A stretch of DNA of 64,000 nt. Source: CAWBFD01 sp963788115 (GTDB lineage Bacteria; Actinomycetota; Thermoleophilia; Solirubrobacterales; 70-9). Every line of letters begins with the position of its first letter. Positions within the stretch are counted from its first letter, which is position 1. Under the pieces are notes generated by a model that was not told where the DNA came from, did not search any database, and saw only the letters and a program-made list of their open reading frames with translations. Of this stretch, positions 1 through 8,234 are shown in pieces. Where the stretch lies: assembly GCA_963788115.1 (NCBI GenBank), contig CAWBFD010000003.1, forward strand, positions 124,001 through 188,000, written 5' to 3'. A program made the position numbers and the translations under genes.

Positions 1-1
1 G

Positions 2-460
2 ACCGCGTCGCCGATAGCCCCGTCGCCGACGCGCGCCTCGCAGACGAGCACCTCGGGAGGCGAGACCGTGGGCACGGCGAGCGCCGGCGGCCTGGGCACC
101 ATCCTGGTCGACTCCAAGGGCGACACGCTCTACGTGTTCGACAAGGACACCGGGTCGATGAGCACCTGCTCCGGTGCCTGCGCCAGCAGCTGGCCTCCGC
201 TTCGGGCCGACGGCAAGCCGACCGCGGGCAGCGGGGTAACAGCCTCGATGCTCGGGACGACCCCTCGGTCCGACGGAAAGCCGCAGGTCACCTACAACGG
301 GCATCCGCTGTACACGTTCGCAGCCGATCAGGGTCCGGGCGAGACCAACGGACAGGGCGTGACCGCGTTCGGCGCGCCATGGTACGTGGTCGCACCGAGC
401 GGTGACCAGATCACCTCTGAGGGATCCGGCTCCAGCTCGAGCTCCGGCTCTGCGTACTAG
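2..460 (+). CDS. Secreted-repeat (COG4315-type) lipoprotein-like protein, 5' end outside window
   Basis: The reading frame is open to the left edge, so the true start and any signal peptide lie outside; the GTG at 68 is only an internal candidate. The visible part starts with a Thr/Ser/Pro-rich linker typical of a surface-anchored protein. It is followed by two copies of the secreted-repeat motif: 'GDTLYVFDKDTGSMSTCSGA' with a CxxxC pair and 'SWPPL', then 'GHPLYTFAADQGPGETNGQG'. The C-terminus is a Ser/Gly tail. Proteins of this family (PF03640) are extracytoplasmic and of poorly defined function. The family call is from recognised repeats; the lipoprotein nature is inference because the N-terminus is missing. 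Confidence 0.75.
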   Translation, partial: TASPIAPSPTRASQTSTSGGETVGTASAGGLGTILVDSKGDTLYVFDKDTGSMSTCSGACASSWPPLRADGKPTAGSGVTASMLGTTPRSDGKPQVTYNGHPLYTFAADQGPGETNGQGVTAFGAPWYVVAPSGDQITSEGSGSSSSSGSAY

Positions 461-597
461 CGAGCCACGGTCCTGTCGCGCAGCACGGCCGGCCAGACCC
501 CGGTCGTGCTCGCGGCGCGCCGCGGGCGCTGTCTAACCCCAGGCACGATGCCGGCCTCGTCGCGATCCGTCGCGAGGTGCCGCATGTCCTTAACCAG

Positions 598-622
598 TCG
601 GGGCGACTGGATTTGAACCAGC
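598..622 (-). repeat. Partial tRNA-Pro 3' end, putative att site 1
   Basis: These 25 bases are identical to the 3' end of the intact tRNA-Pro gene (45907-45931), in the same orientation, and then diverge. The segment covers the acceptor 3' strand and most of the T arm and cannot fold as a tRNA. Such 3'-end fragments are the usual product of tyrosine-recombinase integration at tRNA genes. No recombinase lies immediately next to it, so it may mark the far end of an older or tandem insertion. Apart from this site I see nothing in 461-680. Confidence 0.65.
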
Positions 623-680
623 CTCCGCTAAGCGAGCGAGACGCCTTGCGCCGGTACCAACCCGAACGGATCCGGGAGGG

Positions 681-2004
681 TCACCGCAGCCGCGGGTCGT
701 TGCCCCAGGTGGTGTCGACCCGCAGGCCGAGTGCGTCGGCGACGTCGCCCCAGTCGACGTAGGAGAAGCTGGTGGGGTCCCGCTCGGGGTCGACGTCGGG
801 GCCGGTCTCGGGCTCGTCGTGGGTGACGAGCAGGCCCTCGTCGATACTCGCCGACGGGACGGTTGGTCACCGCCAAGCCGTCGGAGCCGTTGACGTCGTC
901 GACGCCGACGCCGCGGACCCGGAACGTGCCGAGCGACCGGTTGCGCCCGACGCGCGAGTAGACCGCGAACCGGTCGTCACCCTGGCTGGAGACCAGCACG
1001 TGGCCGGTGCGGCCGGGGCCGTAGTAGATGTCGACGCCTTCGGCGTCGGCGACCAGGTTCGGGCCGCCGTACGACGGCGCGTCGGGGTCGATCGGCTCGC
1101 ACTCCTCGGCCTCCTCGTTCCAGGTGTCGTGCACACCGAAGTCGGCGACCCTGTCTAGCAGCCGTGGCTCGCTCGCGCCCAGCGGTAGCTCGATCCGCCA
1201 CAGGCCGACGTCCTCCTGGGTGGCGTAGAGGGTCCCGGTGCGCTGGTCGACCGCGACGCCCTCGAGCTGCGGGCCGATCCCGGGTTCCTCGCACGGCACC
1301 CAGGTGGTGCCGTCGGGCAGCGAGAACTCGCCGGGCAGCTCGAGGTGGGTGATGTCGGTGTAGCCGATCGTCTCGCCGTCGCTCACCAGTCGCACGGTGG
1401 CGATCGCCGTCTCACCCTCCTGAGTCACGACGGCGTACGTCGGGCCGTCGCCGGGCTGATACACCGCAAGCCCGTACGCCGTGTGCGCCTCGTCGACCTC
1501 GGCGCGATCCTCGCTGAACAAGAACTCCTGCTCCTGCGCGGTCACCTCGGTCAGCGGGGTCGGGGCGTCGGCGCCGAGCGGGTCGATCACCCAGAATCGG
1601 AGTTGGTCGTTGTAGCGGTCGGAGACCACCGCGACGTCGACGACCTCGCCGGCGAGCGGGATGTCGTAGGCGATGTCGACGTTGTTGTAGCGGCCGTCCA
1701 CGCCGTCGGCGCGCGGCGCCGGGTCGGCAGCTACCGACTGCAACTCGGCGGAGCCGACGTCGTAGACGCGCAGCCCGCCCTCCTTGGCGGTCGCGATCAC
1801 GATGCTTCGGCTGGAGTCGGTCGGGTGGACCCAGATCGCGGGATCGTCGCCGGACGCGTTCCCACCCTCGTCGTCGTCGTAGAGGACCGGGGTCTCGTTG
1901 TCGGTGGTCACCTCAACCGGATCGGGGCTCACCGGCCCGCCGATCGCCGGGACGGCGAGGGCGAGCGTCAGCGGGAGGGCGAGCAGCGGAAGGGTACGAG
2001 GCAT
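681..2004 (-). pseudogene. Beta-propeller phytase, frameshifted near its C-terminus
   Basis: From ATG 2004, preceded by AAGGTG, the frame encodes a signal peptide (MPRTLPLLALPLTLALAVPA) and a beta-propeller phytase: 'GDDPAIWVHPTDSSRSIVIA' near the N-terminus, then 'ATAKEGGLRVYD', 'YNNVDIAYD', 'EGVAVDQRTGTLY' and 'ADAEGVDIYY'. Such secreted calcium-dependent enzymes (PF02333) release phosphate from phytate. Around 843 one base appears to be extra. The frame then becomes Arg-rich, while the next frame continues sensibly as 'DEGLLVTHDEPETGPDVD' to a TGA at 681-683. The unshifted ORF would overrun to 628. The gene is therefore probably inactive unless the extra base is a sequence error. Its downstream end lies about 60 bp from the att-like repeat at 598. 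Confidence 0.8.
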
Positions 2005-2254
2005 GGGGGCACCTTGCCGAAGTCGGCGGCGCCGCATGTTGCGATCCAGCGAACGGCGGGTGAAGGCGAAGCGCAGTAGTCGTCGGCCGCTTCCCGACGG
2101 GGCAGAGTTGGCCGTCTATGAGCCACGGCACCCGAGCCCGCTCTCATCGAGCCGCTTCGCCGCCCACGCGGTAGACGCTGGCGAGCCGGGGCAGCGATTT
2201 AACCCGGTCGATGCGGGACGTGGGGACCACGTCCAGCATCTCGCGGGGATCCTC

Positions 2255-2488
2255 TTACTCCTCCTCGAGCTCGAGGATGCCGTGGGTCTGGCTGCCCCGC
2301 TCGTGCGCGGGGTCGGGCAGATCCCACTTGAAGGTGTCGACCGGGTCGCCTTCCTCCCTCTGGAACGCTCCGTTCGTCCCAGCGCCATCTGGCTTGTCTG
2401 CCACATAGCAGTGGGTCGCCAGCGCCGTGCCAGTCGTTCCCAGAACGATGGCCAGTGACAAGAGTCCGGCCAGTACAAGTCGCCTCAT
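2255..2488 (-). CDS. Small secreted protein of unknown function
   Basis: A 77-residue protein starting at ATG 2488 with a strong ribosome binding site (AAAGGAAGG, 7 bases before the start). Residues 1-24 form a clear signal peptide ending in 'GTALA'. The mature part is about 53 residues, acidic, and ends 'HGILELEEE'. I recognise no family. It is followed by about 250 bases to the phytase start, including a short inverted repeat (GACGTGG/CCACGTC around 2217-2233) that could be a weak terminator. The start is well supported by signal peptide and RBS; the function is unknown. Confidence 0.6.
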   Translation of the reverse strand: MRRLVLAGLLSLAIVLGTTGTALATHCYVADKPDGAGTNGAFQREEGDPVDTFKWDLPDPAHERGSQTHGILELEEE

Positions 2489-2785
2489 CGGGTGACCTTC
2501 CTTTGTTCGGGGGCTCTCTCCTCTCGGGTTACTCGCTCCGGGACCGTGAGGTTCACCGCAGCACGCGGCGGCGTATCCGACGCGGTGGCGCCGTCGAAGC
2601 GGAGGATCTGGTTGCCGCGGCCGTCGTCGGTGAGGCCCGCGGCGACGAAGGTCGTCGTCGGCTCAGCCGAAGACGATGCCGGCCGGATCGACCAGGCCGT
2701 GGCCGCTGGCGAAAACATCGAGCGCTGCCACGATGCCATCCAGGCTGACGACCCGCGAGGCGCCGTAATCCCAGGTCTTGCCCCG
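2485..2785 (-). pseudogene. Decayed fragment, possibly of a secreted propeller-type protein
   Basis: Two adjacent minus frames look like real protein broken by stops: 'WDYGASRVVSLDGIVAALDV' ending at a stop, then in another frame 'GLTDDGRGNQILRFDG' running into the start region of the next gene. No plausible start or RBS is present. The composition suggests a remnant of an extracytoplasmic repeat protein, but I cannot name the family. The rest of 2489-2916 holds nothing else that I can support. Confidence 0.3.
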
Positions 2786-2916
2786 GGGTTGGGCCGGCCT
2801 GAAGTTGCACGGAATGCCCGGTTTTTATCGCCCGTTCACCCGTCGCTGATCGCCTCTTCATGCTTCGCTGCTACCACTAAGACAGGCGAAAATCGGTCGA
2901 TCCCGCCGGAGCTGCG

Positions 2917-3714
2917 ATGAGCATGAGCGGACGACACAAGCAGGTCTTCCAGGGGGTGATGGCTTCGACGATCGCACTCGTGCTCCTGGCCGGCGTGGCA
3001 AGCGGCTGCGGTTCCTCGGACAGCGCGAGCTCCTCATCGACGACGGTGGCATCGACGTCGGCATCCAAGCTGGCCCCGATTCACGGGAAGTACTCCCCTT
3101 CGGTCGATCCGGCGAACTTCGTCGACACGATCGACAACCGCTATTGGCCCCTAAGGCCGGGGACGGCCTTTCACTACAAAGGCGTTCGCGGGAAGACCCC
3201 GCAGGTCGATAACGAGGTCGTCACCCATCGGACCAAGCAGATCCTGGGCGTCACGAGCACGGTCGTCCGGGACACGGTCTCGGAGCGCGGGACCCCGGTC
3301 GAGCGGACCTTCGACTGGTATGCGCAGGACAAACAGGGCAACGTGTGGTACATGGGCGAGCGCTCCCTCGAGCTCGAGCACGGGCGCTTTGTCAAGGCGA
3401 GCGACTCCTGGGAGTCAGGGGTGAGCGGGGCCCAGCCTGGGATCATCATGCCGGGAAACCCTCAGCCGGGTGACCGATACCGGCAGGAGTACTACCCGCC
3501 CGGTGAGGCCCTCGACGAGGCACACGTTCTCGGGTATAGCGGGGGCGTCGAGGTGCCGTTTGGCAACTTCAACCGGGCGCTGGTCACGAGCGAGTTCAGT
3601 CCGTTGGAACCGCAGACGGAGAAGAAGTACTACGCCGCCGGGCTCGGCGAGATCCAGGAGCGGGTGGTCAAGGGCCACCACGAACAGTTCCAACTCGTCC
3701 GCGTGACCGACTGA
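2917..3714 (+). CDS. Conserved lipoprotein of unknown function
   Basis: A 265-residue protein from ATG 2917 (GGAG five bases upstream). Residues 14-31 are a lipoprotein signal with lipobox 'LLAGVASGC', followed by a Ser/Thr-rich linker. The mature domain has 'IDNRYWPLRPGTAFHYKG', 'TFDWYAQDKQGNVWYMGE', 'PGIIMPGNPQPGDRYRQEYY' and 'KKYYAAGLGEIQE'. I recognise this pattern from many actinobacterial lipoproteins without assigned role. It is probably exported and anchored to the outer face of the membrane. It stands alone between the phytase side and the ZIP gene. Confidence 0.7.
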   Translation: MSMSGRHKQVFQGVMASTIALVLLAGVASGCGSSDSASSSSTTVASTSASKLAPIHGKYSPSVDPANFVDTIDNRYWPLRPGTAFHYKGVRGKTPQVDNEVVTHRTKQILGVTSTVVRDTVSERGTPVERTFDWYAQDKQGNVWYMGERSLELEHGRFVKASDSWESGVSGAQPGIIMPGNPQPGDRYRQEYYPPGEALDEAHVLGYSGGVEVPFGNFNRALVTSEFSPLEPQTEKKYYAAGLGEIQERVVKGHHEQFQLVRVTD

Positions 3715-3908
3715 CTGAGCACCGCTCGGGCCTTGGACCCGTCGGGCGGCCGGGAGCAGGCGCGTGCCCCCGCTCGCCCGAAGGCGGCGGGCGCCCCCTT
3801 GCCAGCGCGACGAACCCGCTTGTCGATCACTTCCATAATCGTGATCGAGGGGGATCGCCGTGAGGGCGAACCCGAAAAGGTAGGCGAGACGGCGCTGGGT
3901 AACTGCCC

Positions 3909-3924
3909 ATTAGGGCGCCCTAAT
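3909..3924. promoter_or_regulatory. 16-bp perfect palindrome, putative metalloregulator operator of the ZIP gene
   Basis: ATTAGGGCGCCCTAAT is perfectly self-complementary and lies 24 bases before the GTG of the ZIP transporter. A possible -10 (TATGTT, 3936-3941) follows, so the palindrome covers the expected -35 region. TTAGG...CCTAA half-sites are characteristic of DtxR/IdeR/MntR-type metal repressors. The link to that family is inference from half-site and target gene type. Confidence 0.5.
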
Positions 3925-3947
3925 CCTCAATCCGTTATGTTCCCGCC

Positions 3948-4808
3948 GTGTCCTTCGGAGAGACGGTTGCCCTCGGTGCTCTGGCCGGCTTCACGATCTA
4001 CCTCGGGCTCCCGGTCGGCCGCATCAAGTTCGTGTCCGCCCGCGCCCGAGTGGCCTTGGCGATGTTCTCGGTCGGCGTGCTTGCCTTCCTGTTTGCCGAG
4101 GTCCTCGTGCACGGCGTCGAGATCGTCGAGGAGCACTTCGAGGAGCTCGGGGATGGCGAGGGCTCGCTGGCGGCGGGGCTCGGTCTCGCAGCGCTCTTCG
4201 GCGCCGGCTTCACCGCCGGCAGCGCGGGGCTGGCGCTGGTCGAGCGTCGCCTGCGATCGGCGCCGAACCATCCCCCGATCTCCGGCGGCGCCACCGACGA
4301 GATGACGGTCGAACAGGCCGAGCTGTTGGCGGTCCAGGAGGACGGTGCCGCCAGGGCGCGCGCGCTCCGGGTGGGGATGACGATCGCCGCCGCGATCGGC
4401 CTCCACAACTTCGCCGAGGGCCTGGCGATCGGCGTCTCGGCGAGTCTCGGCGAGATCGGGCTCGCCACGGTGCTGATCGTGGGCTTCGCGGTCCACAACG
4501 CCACGGAGGGGTTCGGCATCGTTGGCCCGCTCGGTGACGTCAAGCCCAGTTGGGCGTGGCTGGGGGTTGCGGGGCTGGTTGGGGGAGGCCCCGTCTTCCT
4601 CGGAACGATCGTCGGCTACAACGTCACCTCGGAGCCCCTCGAGCTGCTCTTCTATTCCGTCTCGGCGGGTGCGATCTTCTACGTGGTCGGCGAGGTCTGG
4701 ACGGCGATGAGGCGTCTGGGCCACCGCGAACTGGGACTGCTGATGCTCGCCGCAGGCGTCTTCCTTGGCGTCGCCACCGAGATGGTCATCGCCTACGGCG
4801 GGGGGTAG
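3948..4808 (+). CDS. ZIP family divalent metal transporter
   Basis: A 286-residue membrane protein starting at GTG 3948, probably leaderless (TATGTT then 6 bases to the start). The ZIP signature is present in two helices: 'HNFAEG' near residue 153 and 'HNATEG' near residue 183. These histidines and glutamates form the metal site of the PF02535 family. A cytoplasmic loop of about 45 residues separates the early helices from the metal-site helices. The family imports Zn, Fe or Mn. The palindromic operator upstream fits metal-dependent repression. Metal specificity cannot be read from the sequence. A second ZIP gene lies at 23100-23831 and a collapsed third one at 25763-25932. Confidence 0.88.
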   Translation: MSFGETVALGALAGFTIYLGLPVGRIKFVSARARVALAMFSVGVLAFLFAEVLVHGVEIVEEHFEELGDGEGSLAAGLGLAALFGAGFTAGSAGLALVERRLRSAPNHPPISGGATDEMTVEQAELLAVQEDGAARARALRVGMTIAAAIGLHNFAEGLAIGVSASLGEIGLATVLIVGFAVHNATEGFGIVGPLGDVKPSWAWLGVAGLVGGGPVFLGTIVGYNVTSEPLELLFYSVSAGAIFYVVGEVWTAMRRLGHRELGLLMLAAGVFLGVATEMVIAYGGG

Positions 4809-4931
4809 CCCCCGCCGTCGCCTTCGGGTCGTGTCACCCTCTGAATCGTCGCGTCGGCATGCAAAGCCGATCCCGATTCGCTACGGCGACTGGTGCTCGT
4901 CGCGAGAAATATCGTTCAGACAAACGGGGGC

Positions 4932-5795
4932 TCAGGCCGTCACCGCGCCCTCGAGCCGCTGGAAGCCGCGGGTGACCCACTCCGCGATGAGACGGCCGTA
5001 CTCATCGGACGCCTCCTCCCACGCGAAGTGGCCGGCATCCAATGGGTGGATCTCGCTGTTGGGCAGCAGGTCGGCGAGGTACTCGTTGTTGGACCACGGC
5101 ACCAAGTCGTCCTCGCGTCCGGCGATGACCTGAGCCGGCGTGGTGATCGAAGGCAATAGACCGCGCAGCACCGGATTCTGCTCGGGGTAGTGGCGGACAA
5201 AGCGAGCGGACTCGGCAAAGCGCCCGAGGTCATACGCGCTGACATAGTCCTCATGGACGTCGGGCTCGCTATCGGCACCGGCCGCGGGCTCGACGGCGAA
5301 GCCGATGTTCGTTCGGGCATCCAGCTGTCGGACAGCGTCGAGGCTTGGGGCCTCGATGATGTCCTTGAGCGCGCCGGCGGCATCGATGGGATCACGCACC
5401 GCGCCGCCACCGATGGTCAAGCTCGTGACGCGGTCTGGAGCGTTGGCCGCCAAGAACAACGCGGCGGCGGTGCCGACGTCCGGACCGACCACGTGCGGCG
5501 CGCCCAGACCCCACTCCTCGATCAGGCGCGCCAGGAACGTGCCCATCGCATCAGGTGCGATCAGCTCCGGCCGACCGTCTGAGTGGCCAAAGCCCGGCAG
5601 GTCGATCGCGACCACGCGCGCCGCCCCCGACACTCGATCCCAGATCCTGCGGAACGCCCAGAGGCTCTCCGGCCACGGGCTCAACATCAACACGGTCGCT
5701 GCGGAGGAGTCCGCTTCGTTGTCAGCAAATCGAATCCGCACCCCGTCGCACACTCGAAAGAGCGGGGAGATGGGCGAATAGCCCCCTGCATTCAT
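4932..5795 (-). CDS. Alpha/beta hydrolase with Asp nucleophile (epoxide hydrolase/dehalogenase-like)
   Basis: A 287-residue alpha/beta hydrolase. I chose ATG 5795 (GGAG eight bases upstream) over the TTG at 5810. The nucleophile elbow reads 'VVGPDVGTAAAL': the usual Ser is Asp, as in haloalkane dehalogenases and epoxide hydrolases. The oxyanion region follows 'LSPWPESLWAFRRIWDRV', the catalytic acid is probably in 'AGREDDLVPWSNNEY', and the His is in 'LDAGHFAWEE'. The protein is cytosolic (no signal). It is divergent from a TetR regulator across a short region with two similar palindromes, so it is probably the regulator's target. The substrate is unknown. Confidence 0.8.
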   Translation of the reverse strand: MNAGGYSPISPLFRVCDGVRIRFADNEADSSAATVLMLSPWPESLWAFRRIWDRVSGAARVVAIDLPGFGHSDGRPELIAPDAMGTFLARLIEEWGLGAPHVVGPDVGTAAALFLAANAPDRVTSLTIGGGAVRDPIDAAGALKDIIEAPSLDAVRQLDARTNIGFAVEPAAGADSEPDVHEDYVSAYDLGRFAESARFVRHYPEQNPVLRGLLPSITTPAQVIAGREDDLVPWSNNEYLADLLPNSEIHPLDAGHFAWEEASDEYGRLIAEWVTRGFQRLEGAVTA

Positions 5796-5828
5796 CGTTG
5801 GCGTCTCCAATCGGCGTTGACGGGCGGT

Positions 5829-5846
5829 CGATGACGACTGTCATCG
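5829..5846. promoter_or_regulatory. TetR operator candidate, proximal to hydrolase gene
   Basis: CGATGACG-AC-TGTCATCG is a near-perfect inverted repeat (one mismatch) in the hydrolase/TetR intergenic region. It shares the half-site CGATGAC with the longer palindrome at 5869-5896. The centres are 45 bases apart, about four helical turns. Confidence 0.55.
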
Positions 5847-5868
5847 CATGTACGGCGAGGACGATAGC

Positions 5869-5896
5869 AGAGGCGATGACGACCGTCATCGCCTCT
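5869..5896. promoter_or_regulatory. TetR operator candidate overlapping the tetR promoter
   Basis: Perfect 13-base arms AGAGGCGATGACG and CGTCATCGCCTCT around an AC spacer. The palindrome ends 4 bases before TACACT (5900-5905), a good -10 for a leaderless start at 5912. Binding here would block tetR transcription, which implies autorepression. Confidence 0.6.
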
Positions 5897-5911
5897 GGGT
5901 ACACTGCCCCA

Positions 5912-6541
5912 ATGGACGCCGGGCAAGAGGGCTCGCCGACGAAGGTAAGCGGCAAGCGGCAGCCAGCCCGTGAACTCATCGTGCGCAGCGCGGCCGCGCT
6001 GGTTCGCGAGCGCGGTGTTCACGGCGTCGGCCTTCGCCAGATCGTCGCCCATGCCGACGGCCCTCGCGGATCCCTCCAGCGCTACTTCCCGGGCGGGAAG
6101 ACGCAGCTCATCACCGAGGCCCTCAACCTGGCCGGCGCCGAGATCCTGGACGACACCGAGTCAGGGCTCATCGAGGCGACCACGCTGGCCGATGCGATCG
6201 ACGCAATTTTCGCCCCGTGGCGCCAAGTGCTCATCGAGAGCAACTTCACGATGGGATGTCCGCTCGCCGCGACCGTCATAGATGCCGGCGGAGACGACCA
6301 GCTACGGCAAGAGGCTCGCGCCCTCCTCGATCAGTGGCGTGACTCGGTGCACGCCGCCTTGGTCAAGTTCGGCGCCCAGGAGTCAACCGCAGAGGACGAT
6401 GCCTCCGTACTCCTCGCAGCCCTCGAGGGCGCCCTGATCCTGAGCCGCGCTAGCCAAAGCACCGAGCCACTCGACACGGTGCAGCGCTTCTTCACCACGT
6501 CGCTGGCGCAAGCCGCAGCCAACCCCGCCCCCGGGTCCTGA
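5912..6541 (+). CDS. TetR/AcrR family regulator (LmrA/YxaF-like)
   Basis: A 209-residue regulator from ATG 5912; the frame extends further upstream but without coding character. The N-terminal HTH reads 'RELIVRSAAALVRERGVHGV' then 'GLRQIVAHADGPRGSLQRYF', the classic TetR tri-helix pattern with 'PGGK' after it. The C-terminal part ('NFTMGCPLAATVIDAG' and 'LLAALEGALILSRA') resembles the LmrA/YxaF ligand-binding domain. The start is supported by the -10 TACACT six bases upstream (leaderless) and the operator palindrome. It probably represses itself and the divergent hydrolase until a small molecule binds. Confidence 0.85.
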   Translation: MDAGQEGSPTKVSGKRQPARELIVRSAAALVRERGVHGVGLRQIVAHADGPRGSLQRYFPGGKTQLITEALNLAGAEILDDTESGLIEATTLADAIDAIFAPWRQVLIESNFTMGCPLAATVIDAGGDDQLRQEARALLDQWRDSVHAALVKFGAQESTAEDDASVLLAALEGALILSRASQSTEPLDTVQRFFTTSLAQAAANPAPGS

Positions 6542-6574
6542 CCGGCGCGGCCGGCGGGTCTGGCTCCTCCTGAG

Positions 6575-6595
6575 ATCGGGGCGACTGGATTTGAA
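6575..6595 (-). repeat. Partial tRNA-Pro 3' end, putative attL of the 39-kb element
   Basis: 21 bases identical to the 3' end of tRNA-Pro (45906-45926) in the same orientation, then divergence. It lies 112 bases downstream of the last gene of the recombinase operon. With the intact tRNA at 45907 it brackets a 39.3-kb interval, the arrangement expected for an element inserted at the 3' end of a tRNA gene. Confidence 0.75.
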
Positions 6596-6656
6596 TTACA
6601 GGCCGCGGGGTGCTCCGTGCCTACGGAGGCGCCCTGAGAGGCACCGAGAGCACCGC

Positions 6657-6677
6657 GGGGGCTACCGCTTAGCCCCC
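6657..6677. repeat. Inverted repeat near the left element end
   Basis: GGGGGCTA and TAGCCCCC (8 bp, loop CCGCT) form a hairpin 30 bases past the stop of the 95-residue gene. It could end transcription of the integration operon, although no U-run follows, or be part of the attachment region. It overlaps the 20-base repeat at 6669. Confidence 0.4.
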
Positions 6678-6688
6678 TGTGTAGCCCC
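6669..6688. repeat. 20-base direct repeat inside left element end (partner at 45847)
   Basis: TTAGCCCCCTGTGTAGCCCC is found here and, in the same orientation, at 45847-45866 just inside the right end. It contains the hexamer AGCCCC twice, 12 bases apart. Recombinase arm-binding site is the simplest reading. Confidence 0.55.
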
Positions 6689-6706
6689 TCGGGGCGTGAA
6701 GGGCGC

Positions 6707-6994
6707 TCAATCGTCGGCTGGCTCGAATCTCATCTGATCGCCGCCCGCCCCCTGCTCGACGATCGCGGCGAATGCTGCCAGCTCGGTCGCGTCAGGATTG
6801 CGGCGCTTGCCGTTCTCCTCGGCGTGTAGACGCATCACCATGTCGGCGCCGGCGAGCTCCGGGTGCTGCTTCTCCCGTTCCTTGAGCACAGTGATGTAGA
6901 TCTCCGCCGCCTTGGGAATCGACTCGAGGGGGCCGACAAACCCTCGGCCGTCAGTGCCGGGAATGCGCGTGCTGAGGTAGTAGGTGGTCGTCAT
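6707..6994 (-). CDS. Small acidic protein translationally coupled to the recombinase
   Basis: A 95-residue protein from ATG 6994; the recombinase TGA overlaps this start (ATGA), so the two are probably translated together. The sequence begins MTTTYYLSTRIPGTDGRGF and is hydrophilic, with an acidic end ('RFEPADD'). No domain is recognised. Position next to the recombinase and att repeat suggests an accessory role in the element, but this is inference only. Confidence 0.6.
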   Translation of the reverse strand: MTTTYYLSTRIPGTDGRGFVGPLESIPKAAEIYITVLKEREKQHPELAGADMVMRLHAEENGKRRNPDATELAAFAAIVEQGAGGDQMRFEPADD

Positions 6995-8152
6995 CGCTTG
7001 GTCTCCTCTCGGGCCGACTCCCGCTCGAGCGATGGCCGCGCCGGCGCGAAGGCCGCCTCGACCCACTCGGCCTCGTGCTCGGAGGGCCGGTAGTCGGCGT
7101 AGATCTCCGTGGTCGCGATCCCGGCGTGACCCATCCACTCCTGCAGGGTGCGCATCGGCACCCCCTGGGCCGCCATCTGCGTCCCGAAGGTGTGGCGCAG
7201 GTCGTGGAAGCGCACCCGCCGCACGCCAGCGCGGGCGAGCGCCGCCCGGTATCGGCGCCTGATCGTGGTCTCCCCGAGCGGGGTGCCGCGGTGCGGGTGG
7301 CCGAAGACCAGCTCCTCGTCGCCCTGGTAGGCCGAGCGCTGGTAGAGGCGATCGAGCTCACCGGCGAGCCGATCGGCCAGCGGCACCGAGCGGTGTGAGC
7401 GCCTCGTCTTCGGCGTCCCGTACCGGCGCGCGGTGCGGTTGCGCCGCACCCGGATCCGCCGCGCGATCCAGTCGACGTCGAGCCACCGGAGCGCGACCAG
7501 CTCGCCTTGGCGCAGCCCGCTCATCGCGGCGGTGAGGTACATCGCGCGCAGCGCCCGCCCGAGGTCGTCGTCGGTCTCGGCCGCGTAGAGCGCCTCGACC
7601 TCCTCGAGGGTGAGGAAGCGGATGTCGCCGGAGACCTCGACCTCCGGCTGGCGCGCGGAGCGGACCGGGTTCTCGCCGACCTGGCCCTCGAGAATCGAGC
7701 CGAGGATGCCGACGTAGTTGCGCACCGACTTCGGCGCGTAGCCGGCGTCGAGCCTGGCGGCGATGAACGCCTCGACGTCGGCGGGCTCGATCCGCTCCGG
7801 CGCGCGGCGGTCGAAGAAGGGCACCAGGTGAACGCGCGCGGTGGACTCGACCGCGGCGAGCGTCGTTGGCTTGCGGCCGAGGGCGCGCAGCCCGGTCAGG
7901 TGCTCGTCAACGACCTCGGCCAAGGTGCGGCGATCCGCCGCCGGCGAGATCGTCGCGCGCTGGAGCTCCGCCAGCTCGGCCTCGGCCTGGCGGCGGGTGA
8001 GGCCGTGGTCCTGTCCGGATAGGCGCCTCGGCCCGATCCGGCGCTTGACGCGGCGCCCGTCGGGCGCGTACCACTGGCCGTACCAGACCGCCTCGCCGGT
8101 CTTGCTCGTGCGGATGAACAGGTGCCCCGCGGCGGGTAGGTTTACGTCGCAT
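6991..8152 (-). pseudogene. int: Tyrosine recombinase (phage-type integrase), apparent frameshift at codon 4
   Basis: The catalytic domain is complete: Arg in 'SGLRQGELVALRW', Lys region 'GTPKTRRSHRSVPL', 'HDLRHTFGTQMA' (HxxR), then 'WMGHAGIATTEIYADY' with His and the Tyr nucleophile. The N-terminal arm reads 'GEAVWYGQWYAPDGRRVKRR', an AP2-like DNA-binding part, followed by the SAM-like core-binding domain. The only good start is ATG 8152, with AGGAGGG nine bases upstream, but it is out of frame. Removing one A from the AAA at 8141-8143 gives 'MRRNLPAAGHLFIRTS' and restores about 386 residues. As it stands, translation could begin only at TTG 7923 (310 residues), which removes the arm-binding domain. 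It is either a real pseudogene or one extra base in a short homopolymer. Confidence 0.8.
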
Positions 8153-8234
8153 GGGAGCTAGCCCTCCTGTGCCGTGGGCCGGGCGTTTGCGCGCGCCGGC
8201 CCGTTTACGTGGTCGGGTGAGGATAGCCGCACGC

